From: Gammaproteobacteria bacterium | Lineage (GTDB): Bacteria; Pseudomonadota; Gammaproteobacteria; HK1 | Direction of reading: 5' to 3' | NCBI GenBank assembly: GCA_022826505.1 | Contig: JAJDUQ010000052.1 | Coordinates: 1 to 64,000 of the forward strand | Length of the DNA stretch: 64,000 bases | Shown: positions 1-7,467 of the stretch, one piece after another | Layout of the letters: each line of letters opens with the position of its first letter | How positions within the stretch are numbered: the first letter of the stretch is position 1 | Notes under the pieces: model-generated | The model's input: the letters and a program-made list of their open reading frames with translations, nothing else | Database searches by the model: none | What the model was told of the DNA's origin: nothing | Position numbers and translations under genes: made by a program

Positions 1-46
1 CGTCTCGGCGCCGGCTCAACGCTTGGTGCTCATCGGGGGTGGGCAT
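1..46 (-). CDS. 5' end of a minus-strand gene cut by the window edge
   Basis: An ATG at 46-44 on the minus strand is preceded by a good ribosome binding site (AGGAGAG, about 7 nt upstream) and opens a frame reading MPTPDEHQALSRRRD up to the window edge. Only 15 residues are visible, so no family can be named. It would be divergent from metF, and the ~240 bp between them would hold both promoters. The call rests on the start signal only. Confidence 0.4.
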   Translation of the reverse strand, partial: MPTPDEHQALSRRRD

Positions 47-288
47 GACGTTCTCTCCTGCCTGCCTGTATTGTATGCAGACAGAATCCTGCCATATCCC
101 AGCCTACTTTTCACAATCCCAAAAATCTGACGTGCACCCATGCGCGATAGCGGGTTTGTCGGGTGCGAGCGTGATGCCGTATCCTCGCGCGCCTCATCTT
201 CGTACCTCGGCCTCCGGGCACCGGGTTTCGACCCCGCATCGAGGCGCCCGCGGATGGCACCGGGCGCGGCTACCTTGGGAGCAACCTC

Positions 289-1161
289 GTGAGCAACCTC
301 AGAACTGCGCTCGACGGCGATCGATTCGTCGTCACGAGCGAGCTGACGCCGCCGAAAGGCACGTCGCTGGATCCGCTTCTGGAGCGCGCGCGCATGCTGA
401 GCCGCCATGTCGACGCATTCAACCTGACCGATTCGCACGCCGCTCGCATGGCGATGGCACCGATGGCGGTCGCCCATCATCTGGTCGATCTGGGACTCGA
501 GCCCATCATGCAGATCACAAGCCGCGACCGGAACCGGATCGCCATTCAGGCCGACCTGCTCGGAGCGTGGTCGCTGGGCGTGCGAAACATCGCGTTCATG
601 GGAGGCGATCCACCGAAGAACGGGGACCATCCCGACGCGAAGGGGGTCTTCGACGTCGTGTCCGCCGACATCATTCGCGCCGCGGCCGGCATGAGCGGCG
701 GGAAGGACATGACCGGCAATGCGCTCGACGGCTCTCCCGAGTTCTGCATCGGTGCGGTGGTCAATCCGGGAGCGAGGGAACTCGACAAGGAGATCGATCG
801 GATGATCGAGAAGCGCGATGCCGGCGCCACGTTCTTCCAGACCCAGGCAATCTACGATCCGGGAGCCTTCGAGCGGTTCGCGAACCGCGTCGACTCGCTC
901 GGCGTGCACCTGCTCGCGGGGATCATCCCCGTGAAGTCACCGAGGATGGCCGCCTACATGAACGAGCATGTACCGGGCATCGATGTCCCCGAGGCGCTCA
1001 TCCGCAAGCTCGCCGATTCCACCGACCGGGCCGCGACGAGCAGTGAGATGGCGGCGGCGGTCATCGCGGACATTCGTTCCATGTGCAAGGGAGTGCACGT
1101 CATGGCCATCGGATGGGAAGACAAGGTGCCGGGCATCCTCCAGGCATCGGGAGTCCGCTGA
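289..1161 (+). CDS. metF: Methylenetetrahydrofolate reductase-family protein (MetF-like)
   Basis: A 290-aa TIM-barrel reductase of the MTHFR family, predicted to reduce 5,10-methylene-THF to 5-methyl-THF in the cytosol. Family-typical segments are ELTPPKGTSLDPLLERA near the N-terminus, the D-x-H region (NLTDSHAARM), ITSRDRNR and FMGGDPPKNGDHPDAKGVFDVVSADII. The start is GTG at 289, with GGGAG 8 nt upstream; no ATG fits the alignment. The neighbours metK and ahcY make this a SAM-cycle block, and soxBDAG downstream would supply its methylene-THF substrate. At 290 aa it is of usual length for the short bacterial enzyme. Family assignment is secure; the exact electron donor is not readable. Confidence 0.88.
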   Translation: MSNLRTALDGDRFVVTSELTPPKGTSLDPLLERARMLSRHVDAFNLTDSHAARMAMAPMAVAHHLVDLGLEPIMQITSRDRNRIAIQADLLGAWSLGVRNIAFMGGDPPKNGDHPDAKGVFDVVSADIIRAAAGMSGGKDMTGNALDGSPEFCIGAVVNPGARELDKEIDRMIEKRDAGATFFQTQAIYDPGAFERFANRVDSLGVHLLAGIIPVKSPRMAAYMNEHVPGIDVPEALIRKLADSTDRAATSSEMAAAVIADIRSMCKGVHVMAIGWEDKVPGILQASGVR

Positions 1162-1276
1162 TCCGCCGAGAGCGCCACGCGGGCGGATTCCGCATGGATT
1201 CGTGACTGCGCAGTGCGACTCCCGACCGGTGCCTTGATCGAGGCCATACCCCACAACGTCAACAGGAATTCGAAAC

Positions 1277-2443
1277 ATGGCAAGTTATCTGTTCACGAGC
1301 GAATCGGTCTCGGAAGGCCATCCGGACAAGGTCTGCGATCGTGTCTCCGATACGGTCGTCGACATGTACCTCGGCGCCGACACCGATGCGCGGGTCGCGT
1401 GCGAGACGCTCTGCACGACGAACCTCGTCGTCATCGCAGGGGAGGTGCGAGGTCCCGATTCCATCGGAACGGACGACATCGAGTCGGCGGTGCGCGACGC
1501 CATCCGGGACATCGGATACGAGCAGTCCGGGTTTCACTGGAAGAACGCCAACATACAGGTGCACCTGCACAAGCAGTCCGCCGATATCGCGCAGGGAGTC
1601 GACGCGGCCGGAAACAAGGACGAGGGAGCGGGTGATCAGGGGCTGATGTTCGGGTACGCATGCCGGGAGACGCCGGTGCTGATGCCCGCGCCCATCCATT
1701 TCTCCCACCAGATTCTGAAGCGGATGGCCGAGGCGCGGCACGCGGGCTCGACACCCGGTCTCGGGCCGGACTCGAAAAGCCAGGTCACGCTGCGCTACGA
1801 AGACGGCAAGCCTGTCGCGGCGACCTCCGTGGTGGTCTCCACCCAGCACGATGCATCGCTGGGACAGGAGGAGGTACGGGAACTCGTCCGACCCTTCGTC
1901 GAGAAGGTGTTGCCGGATGGATGGATGTGTCCCGAGAAGGAGTTCTACGTCAACCCCACCGGGCGCTTCGTCATCGGCGGCCCCGACGGCGACTGCGGAC
2001 TCACCGGACGGAAGATCATCGTCGACACCTACGGAGGCGCGGCGCTTCACGGCGGCGGCGCGTTCTCGGGCAAGGACCCCTCCAAGGTCGATCGCTCCGC
2101 CGCGTACGCGGCGCGCTACGTCGCCAAGAACGTCGTCGCGGCCGGCCTGGCCGAGCGTTGCACCATTCAGGTCGCCTACGCGATCGGAGTGTCCAAGCCG
2201 CTCTCGGTCTACGTCGATACCGCCGGCACCGGGAGGGTCGACGAGTCGAAGCTCTCGGAGGTCCTCCAGGATCTCGTCGACCTGTCGCCTCGCGGCATCC
2301 GCGAACGGCTCGGACTCAGCCGGCCGATCTACGGCCGCACTTCGGCGTACGGCCACTTCGGCCGGGAACCCGAGCCGGATGGCGGCTTCTCCTGGGAACG
2401 CACCGATCTGGTTCCCGATCTCAAGAGCGCATTCGGGGCCTGA
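1277..2443 (+). CDS. metK: S-adenosylmethionine synthetase
   Basis: A 388-aa methionine adenosyltransferase that makes SAM from ATP and methionine. Hallmarks are the start ([18 protein letters not shown]), the [12 protein letters not shown] signature, the DGKP segment, and the C-terminal block with [23 protein letters not shown] and the final GHFGR. Length matches the family. The ATG at 1277 has AGGAATTCG upstream. It lies 115 bp after metF and 87 bp before ahcY on the same strand, so co-transcription is likely. I looked for a SAM or SAH riboswitch in the two gaps and saw no convincing consensus. Confidence 0.97.
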   Translation: MASYLFTSESVSEGHPDKVCDRVSDTVVDMYLGADTDARVACETLCTTNLVVIAGEVRGPDSIGTDDIESAVRDAIRDIGYEQSGFHWKNANIQVHLHKQSADIAQGVDAAGNKDEGAGDQGLMFGYACRETPVLMPAPIHFSHQILKRMAEARHAGSTPGLGPDSKSQVTLRYEDGKPVAATSVVVSTQHDASLGQEEVRELVRPFVEKVLPDGWMCPEKEFYVNPTGRFVIGGPDGDCGLTGRKIIVDTYGGAALHGGGAFSGKDPSKVDRSAAYAARYVAKNVVAAGLAERCTIQVAYAIGVSKPLSVYVDTAGTGRVDESKLSEVLQDLVDLSPRGIRERLGLSRPIYGRTSAYGHFGREPEPDGGFSWERTDLVPDLKSAFGA

Positions 2444-2530
2444 GCCGCAGACCGGTGCCGGGCGACGGTATCGCGAACGTCGATGCACGCGCCTGGCCGT
2501 CACGACCGAACCATTAACGAAATGTGAACC

Positions 2531-3826
2531 ATGACGACCAAGGAAGACTTCAAGATCAAGAATCCGGCGGATGCCGAATGGGGTCGCAAGGAAATTGCGA
2601 TTGCCGAGACGGAGATGCCGGGGCTGATGGCGCTGCGAACCGAGTACGGCGAAGAGCAGTCGTTGGCTGGAGCGAGAATCGCCGGCTGCCTGCACATGAC
2701 GATCCAGACCGCGGTGCTCATCGAGACCCTGACCGCGCTCGGCGCCGAGGTGCGCTGGAGCTCGTGCAACATCTTCTCCACCCAGGACCATGCCGCAGCC
2801 GCGGTTGCGGCGGCCGGTGTTCCGGTCTTCGCCTGGAAGAACGAGACGGAGGAGGAGTTCTGGTGGTGCATCGACCGCACCATCGAAGGCCCGGGCAGTT
2901 GGCGGCCGAACATGATCCTCGACGACGGTGGTGACCTGACCGCGGTCATGCACGAGAAGTTCCCCGAGCTGATGGACGGCGTTCGCGGTCTGTCCGAGGA
3001 AACCACGACCGGCGTACAGCGCCTTTACGACATGGAGAAGGCCGGTACCCTTCTGGCTCCCGCCATCAACGTCAACGACTCCGTCACGAAGTCGAAATTC
3101 GACAACCTCTACGGGTGTCGCGAGAGCCTGGTCGACGGAATCAAGCGAGCCACCGATGTCATGATTGCCGGGAAGATCGCGGTGGTGAACGGATTCGGCG
3201 ACGTCGGCAAGGGCTCGGCCGAGAGCCTGCGAAGCCAGGGAGCACGGGTCGTGGTCACCGAGATCGATCCGATCTGCGCCCTGCAGGCGGCGATGCAGGG
3301 CTACGAGGTCCGCACCATGGACGAGGTCGCGCCGGTCGCGGACATCTTCGTGACCGCGACCGGCAACGTCGACGTCATCACCATCGACCACCTGCGGCAG
3401 ATGAAGGACCGCGCGATCGTGTGCAACATCGGGCACTTCGACTCGGAGATTCAGATCGAGGCGCTGCGCAACTACCGGTGGCACAACGTGAAGCCGCAGG
3501 TCGACGAGGTCGAGCTGCCCGACGGCCGCCGGCTCATCGTTCTCGCCGAAGGCAGGCTCGTCAATCTCGGCTGCGCGACCGGCCATCCGAGCTTCGTGAT
3601 GAGCGCATCGTTCACCAATCAGGTGCTGGCCCAGATCGAGCTGTGGCGGCATCCCGAACGTTACGAAAGAAAGGTGTACGTGCTTCCGAAGCATCTCGAC
3701 GAGAAAGTCGCGGCGTTGCACCTCGACAAGCTCGGCGTGAGGCTCACGACACTCAATGAGAAGCAGGCCGAGTACATTGGCGTCGACCCCGCAGGACCCT
3801 TCAAACCGGAGTACTATCGGTATTGA
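2531..3826 (+). CDS. ahcY: Adenosylhomocysteinase
   Basis: A 431-aa S-adenosylhomocysteine hydrolase that splits SAH to adenosine and homocysteine and so relieves inhibition of methyltransferases. Diagnostic segments are the substrate-domain start ([19 protein letters not shown]), [37 protein letters not shown], the NAD-binding [14 protein letters not shown], and the C-terminal [10 protein letters not shown] tail. It lacks the long insertion of some plant and bacterial versions. The ATG at 2531 has only a weak purine stretch upstream. With metF and metK it completes part of the methyl cycle; methionine synthase is not in the window. Confidence 0.97.
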   Translation: MTTKEDFKIKNPADAEWGRKEIAIAETEMPGLMALRTEYGEEQSLAGARIAGCLHMTIQTAVLIETLTALGAEVRWSSCNIFSTQDHAAAAVAAAGVPVFAWKNETEEEFWWCIDRTIEGPGSWRPNMILDDGGDLTAVMHEKFPELMDGVRGLSEETTTGVQRLYDMEKAGTLLAPAINVNDSVTKSKFDNLYGCRESLVDGIKRATDVMIAGKIAVVNGFGDVGKGSAESLRSQGARVVVTEIDPICALQAAMQGYEVRTMDEVAPVADIFVTATGNVDVITIDHLRQMKDRAIVCNIGHFDSEIQIEALRNYRWHNVKPQVDEVELPDGRRLIVLAEGRLVNLGCATGHPSFVMSASFTNQVLAQIELWRHPERYERKVYVLPKHLDEKVAALHLDKLGVRLTTLNEKQAEYIGVDPAGPFKPEYYRY

Positions 3827-3850
3827 GCGGTGCAGCGGGAGGACGACACC

Positions 3851-4171
3851 ATGAACGCAGTGCGGCGGCACCATGACATGGGCGGGCTCGACGCCGGCCA
3901 CATCGACCGGGACGAGCACGACACGGCTCCCTGGGAGAAGCGCGTGGACGCGCTGAGGGTGCTCCTCGGGCAACGCAATCTCCTCTGCGTGGACGAGTTG
4001 CGCCGGGGCATCGAAGAGCTCGGAGCCGACGCCTACGACCGCTACAGCTACTACGAGCGGTGGATGGCGTCCATGACCAACCTGCTGCTCGAGAAGAAGA
4101 TCATCGGCGTGAGCGAGCTCGGGGCGCGCATGGCCGAGATCGAGGCCGGCCGGAGGTACGAGCTCGGATGA
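3851..4171 (+). CDS. Nitrile hydratase/thiocyanate hydrolase-type beta subunit, N-terminal half
   Basis: A 106-aa protein matching the N-terminal domain of nitrile hydratase beta subunits: HDMGG near the N-terminus, then WEKRVDALRVLLGQ, YERWMASMTNLLLEKKIIGVSEL and ARMAEIEAG. The ORF track starts at 3830, but the ATG at 3851 follows a GGGAGG site and gives the usual MNxxxDMGG start. In ordinary nitrile hydratase this domain is fused to a C-terminal SH3-like domain; here that domain is the next, separate gene, as in thiocyanate hydrolase (ScnBAC) and toyocamycin nitrile hydratase. The stop overlaps the next start (ATGA), so translation is coupled. Confidence 0.82.
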   Translation: MNAVRRHHDMGGLDAGHIDRDEHDTAPWEKRVDALRVLLGQRNLLCVDELRRGIEELGADAYDRYSYYERWMASMTNLLLEKKIIGVSELGARMAEIEAGRRYELG

Positions 4172-4476
4172 CCGGCGCGGCTGCGAGATTCTCTCCGGGC
4201 GATCGCGTGCGTGTACACGAACGGTACCCGCCCGGGCACGTGCGCACCCCCTGGTATTGCCGCGGACAGGTCGGAGAGATCGAGCGCATCTGCGGGCGGT
4301 TCCGCAACCCCGAGCAGCTTGCGTACGGCAATCGCGACGCGGCGCACGAGGTGCTCTACCGCGTGGGTTTCGCGAGCCGCTCGCTCTGGCCCGACTATGG
4401 CGGCAGCGAACGGGATCGCGTGGAGATCGAACTCTACGAGCACTGGCTCGATCCGGTTTCGGAGGACGCGAAATGA
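4168..4476 (+). CDS. Nitrile hydratase/thiocyanate hydrolase-type beta subunit, C-terminal half
   Basis: A 102-aa protein equivalent to the SH3-like C-terminal domain of nitrile hydratase beta: RFSPGDRVRVHERYPPGHVRTPWYCRGQVGEIERICG, then YRVGFASRSLWPDYG and DRVEIELYEHWLDP. The start at 4168 overlaps the previous stop by 4 nt (ATGA). This frame is only partly shown in the track, as the end of the 4060 ORF. It should form the heteromeric enzyme with its two neighbours. The split into three genes separates this family from the usual two-subunit nitrile hydratases. Confidence 0.82.
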   Translation: MTGAAARFSPGDRVRVHERYPPGHVRTPWYCRGQVGEIERICGRFRNPEQLAYGNRDAAHEVLYRVGFASRSLWPDYGGSERDRVEIELYEHWLDPVSEDAK

Positions 4477-5168
4477 GCGGACACGAACATGCCGGCGGAC
4501 AGACGCACGGACACGAACGTCAGCACGCGCACGGTCACGGCGGATACGACGTGGATCCGACCCACCATCACCCGCCCCAGCCGGACATGGAAGACACCCC
4601 CCTCGCTTACCACCAGATCATGCAGATGGCGGTGGTGTCCCTCCTCATCGAGAAGGGGGTCGTCACCGCCGACGAGATGCGGGCGCAGGTCGAGCGGATC
4701 GACACATTCACCCCGGCCCGCGGCGCACGGCTCGTGGCCCGCGCCTGGATGGACGACGGGTTTCGCGAGCGGCTGCTGGCCGATTCGAAGACCGCCGCGG
4801 CGGAGACCGGCATCGACGTCGGACCCATACCGATACTCGTGATGGAGAACACACCCGAGACCCACAACGTCGTGGTGTGCACCCTTTGCTCGTGCTATCC
4901 GCGATTCCTGCTCGGCCGTCCTCCCGACTGGTACAAGTCGCGGAGCTACCGCAGCCGCACGGTGAGTGAGCCGCGCCGGGTGCTGGCGGAATTCGGAACG
5001 GAGATCGAGCCCGGCCGCCGGATTCGGGTCCACGACAGCACCGCCGACATGCGGTACATGATCCTGCCGATGCGCCCAGCCGGCACCGAGGACATGAGCG
5101 AGGAGGAGCTGGCGGAGATCGTCACTCGCGACAGCCTGATCGGGGTGACGGAACCACGAGTGAACTGA
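4473..5168 (+). CDS. Cobalt-type catalytic subunit of a nitrile hydratase/thiocyanate hydrolase-like enzyme
   Basis: A 231-aa catalytic chain. The metal claw VCTLCSCY is present; Thr after the first Cys is the cobalt-type signature, and the two later cysteines are normally oxidised. The following YPR...GRPPDWYKS and the end ILPMRPAGTEDMSEEELAEIVTRDSLIGV fit both thiocyanate hydrolase gamma (ScnC) and nitrile hydratase alpha. The N-terminus is a His-rich tail (about 14 His in 35 residues), as I recall for ScnC, perhaps for metal handling. The ATG at 4473 overlaps the previous stop and has GGAGG upstream. No cobalt chaperone gene follows. The substrate (nitrile, thiocyanate or other) is open. 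Confidence 0.82.
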   Translation: MSGHEHAGGQTHGHERQHAHGHGGYDVDPTHHHPPQPDMEDTPLAYHQIMQMAVVSLLIEKGVVTADEMRAQVERIDTFTPARGARLVARAWMDDGFRERLLADSKTAAAETGIDVGPIPILVMENTPETHNVVVCTLCSCYPRFLLGRPPDWYKSRSYRSRTVSEPRRVLAEFGTEIEPGRRIRVHDSTADMRYMILPMRPAGTEDMSEEELAEIVTRDSLIGVTEPRVN

Positions 5169-5177
5169 GGTTCGCGA

Positions 5178-5675
5178 TCAGAGTCCTTCCGCGATCGCAT
5201 CGTCCCGCTCACGATATTCTCGCAACGCCTGAAGCGTGATCCGAGTCGCGGACCACAGGAACAGTCCGGCCATCGTGGTGGCGACCAACAGGTCGGGCCA
5301 CGCGGTGCCCGACGCCCAGACACCGCTCGCGGCAAGAATGACCGCAACGTTGCCGATCGCGTCGTTCCGGCTGCACAGCCACACGGAGCGGACATTGGCC
5401 TCGCCGTGCCGGAACCGCAGGAGCAGCAGCACGCACGCAAGGTTCGCAGCCAGGGCCAGGAAACCAACCAGGCCCATGATCTCCGCCTTCGGAACCCCGA
5501 GCACCAGCACCGCATGGAGGGTGTCGGCGAACACCCAGAGCCCCATGACGGCGAGGGTCAGGCCCTTGAGCAGGGCGGCGGCGGTGCGAGCCCGTATCGA
5601 CCTGCCGATAACGTAGAGGCTGAGCCCGTAGGTGAGCGTGTCGCCGAGAAAGTCGAGGGCGTCATCCTCGTAGGG
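5178..5675 (-). pseudogene. N-terminally truncated cation diffusion facilitator (CDF) transporter
   Basis: The reading frame carries most of a CDF metal-efflux protein: DALDFLGDTLTYGLSLYVIG (metal-binding helix 2), ALLKGLTLAVMGLWVFADTL, and CSRNDAIGNVAVILAASGVW (metal-binding helix 5). The track ORF starts only at an internal ATG (5546), yet homology continues upstream in frame to about 5675. Further upstream I find no ATG, GTG or TTG before the stop near 5762, and the first helix is missing. The gene therefore looks decapitated, unless it uses an internal start. It converges on the hydratase operon with only 9 bp between stops. Confidence 0.65.
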
Positions 5676-5814
5676 ACCGGGATTCGACGAGCTGTCGGCA
5701 GTGTTGTCGCCCCCGTCGTCACAGAGTCTGGAGAGGAGTCCCCACTTCTTGCCGCGTCACGTCCACAGCCGCGAATCAGTGGTGAACAGAGATGCGACGA
5801 TGCGACCGCGGGGT

Positions 5815-6120
5815 TCATTCCCGCGGCGGCGGGATGGGGTTGCGAAGGCCGTCGACGAGGCCGTTCAGCGTTCCCTGTTGCTCGACGAGCCGGGTGATCT
5901 CCTTCGCGAACGCCAGCCGATCGGCTCGTCCTTCGGCGCGCATGTCGTTCATCGACGCTTCGATTCTCGCACGGTCGGCCCGCACCTCGGCGCGCATCTC
6001 TCCCTGATTCACGAGGATGAGGCCTGCGAGCGCGACCCCGACCGTCAGGATCGTGATCGTCTCCTGCGACAGCGAGAACCTTGACTGCTTTGTTCCTTCC
6101 GGTTCCTCGCGATGGTCCAT
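5815..6120 (-). CDS. Small membrane-anchored coiled-coil protein, tandem copy 1
   Basis: A 101-aa protein of unknown function. Layout: a short N-terminal charged part (MDHREEPEGTKQ), a conserved RFSLSQETITIL motif, one transmembrane helix (TVGVALAGLILV), then a long charged helix rich in RAE/RAD repeats, ending in a conserved LVEQQGTLNGLVDGLRNPIPPPRE. It is clearly paralogous to the next gene upstream (6174-6440); the ends are nearly identical and the middle differs. It may be a membrane-tethered coiled coil. It lies on the same strand downstream of soxG. Confidence 0.6.
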   Translation of the reverse strand: MDHREEPEGTKQSRFSLSQETITILTVGVALAGLILVNQGEMRAEVRADRARIEASMNDMRAEGRADRLAFAKEITRLVEQQGTLNGLVDGLRNPIPPPRE

Positions 6121-6173
6121 GGGTCAAATCGTCAGTTCAGAATGTTCTCGATGGTTCGGCGACGCCGCAGCGG

Positions 6174-6440
6174 CTACTCCTCCGAAGACGGGATGGGGTT
6201 GCGGAGACTGTCGACGAGGCCGTTCAGCGTTCCCTGTTGTTCGACGAGTCGAGTGATCTTCTTGTCGAACGCCTCACGGTAGGCCTGTCCCTCGGCGCGC
6301 ATCTCTCGCATTGCCGCATCCAATCTGGCGCGCTCGGCACGTGAGTCTCCCAGCATCACGAGCAGAAGCCCGGCAAGCGCGGCCCCGACCGACAGGATCG
6401 TGATCGTCTCCTGCGACAGCGAGAATCTGGTCTGCTTCAT
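6174..6440 (-). CDS. Small membrane-anchored coiled-coil protein, tandem copy 2
   Basis: An 88-aa paralogue of the neighbouring gene: MKQTRFSLSQETITILSVGAALAGLLLVMLG, then a charged helix (RAERARLDAAMREMRAEGQAYREAFDKKI) and the same LVEQQGTLNGLVDSLRNPIP tail. The track begins at 6500, but ATG at 6440 gives a start like that of copy 1, which begins just before the shared TKQSRFSLSQ block. The 53-bp gap and the high identity of the ends point to a recent tandem duplication. Function unknown; one predicted transmembrane segment with a cytosolic or periplasmic coiled coil. Confidence 0.6.
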   Translation of the reverse strand: MKQTRFSLSQETITILSVGAALAGLLLVMLGDSRAERARLDAAMREMRAEGQAYREAFDKKITRLVEQQGTLNGLVDSLRNPIPSSEE

Positions 6441-6787
6441 GTCACGAGATTCCCGGTTCCGATCCACGATCCAGTATCCGTTCAGAGTCGCTGGACACAC
6501 CCGATTGCGTTGCCGGACAGGATAGTACGCAATCCGACGAGGTTCGCGTCCTCCCAGGGCGCCCGGCGTCAGCGCGGAGAGATGAATGCGTAGGCAGGGA
6601 GCCGGTCATGCCACTCCCGGAACGACCTTTGCCCGACTGTACGCGGGGCACGTGGTGACGCCATGCACATCCATGCGTCCGGGAGCAGCGAGTTCGGCCC
6701 TGCCGGGTTGGTCGAGTACCGTCGGACACTCTCCCGGGTGTCGAGCCACCGCGGCCGACTGGCACGAAAGAACCGCCTCCCGACCGA
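6441..6787. other. Gap without a recognisable gene
   Basis: About 350 bp between the small membrane protein gene and the end of soxG. The track shows several overlapping ORFs on both strands, but none has a convincing protein-like sequence or start signal. I see no strong hairpin or RNA gene. Confidence 0.5.
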
Positions 6788-7384
6788 TTACCCGACGGCG
6801 ACGATTTCCGCGCCGAACTCCGCCGCTTCGTCCTGGAGCATCTCCCACAGGGCGAGACCGAAGCTGCGGAAGACGTAGAGCCGGAATTCCTCGTGGCCGG
6901 ACTTGACGACCTGAACGTTGAAGGGACCGGCAAGCGTCACGGCGCTGTCGCCGCCGCGCATCGCCTCGACGTCGATGGGACAGAGCTTCGCCAGCAGGTC
7001 CGTCGCCGCCGGACCGGACACCCGCGCGACGGTTCTCGCGTGACTGAGATCGGTGGTGCTCGCTCCGTGGTCACGGAGTGCATTTTCGATATGCGCGATC
7101 AGCTCGCTCGGACCCTGCTCGTCGCTCTCGGCGAGCCACTGGTCCGGTCCGTTCCACGCGTAGCGCACCGAGCCGGCATGAAACGTTCGATTGGCGGCAA
7201 CCTCGTCCTCCGATGGGCCGAGCGCTGCCGCCAGCACATCGGGCTCGGGCGCACCGTTCAACTGCACCATCGAACGCGGTCGAGACTCCGCGAGCAGGAC
7301 ACCGGGGGCATCCTCCACTCGCGCGCCGGACCGCCCGATCCGATAGTGGCGGTCGAGTGCGCTGCGTCTGGCTGGTACGCTCAC
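6788..7384 (-). CDS. soxG: Heterotetrameric sarcosine oxidase gamma subunit
   Basis: A 198-aa gamma subunit (GcvT-like fold) recognised by its position after soxA and by segments such as PRSMVQLNG, WNGPDQWLAES, VRVSGPAATDLLAKLCPIDV and FRSFGLALWEML. The track uses a TTG at 7411; I prefer GTG at 7384 because GGAGAGG lies 9 nt upstream of it and the protein then starts VSVPARRSALD as in homologues. It completes soxBDAG, which oxidises sarcosine to glycine with transfer of the methyl carbon to THF. Confidence 0.88.
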   Translation of the reverse strand: MSVPARRSALDRHYRIGRSGARVEDAPGVLLAESRPRSMVQLNGAPEPDVLAAALGPSEDEVAANRTFHAGSVRYAWNGPDQWLAESDEQGPSELIAHIENALRDHGASTTDLSHARTVARVSGPAATDLLAKLCPIDVEAMRGGDSAVTLAGPFNVQVVKSGHEEFRLYVFRSFGLALWEMLQDEAAEFGAEIVAVG

Positions 7385-7467
7385 TTTGTCTACCTCTCCT
7401 GGAAGTCGCAACGATCCCCAACGCGGCTCGGCCGGGAATCAGTGGCTCGACGATCCACCGTGCCGCG

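Noticed and set aside
2444-2530. Possible SAM or SAH riboswitch before metK or ahcY
   Set aside because: Gaps are short and I could not find the conserved cores of known SAM or SAH aptamers.
1259-3973. 904-aa minus-strand ORF antisense to metK and ahcY
   Set aside because: It lies opposite two secure genes; long antisense ORFs are expected at this GC content and the translation has no domain-like order.
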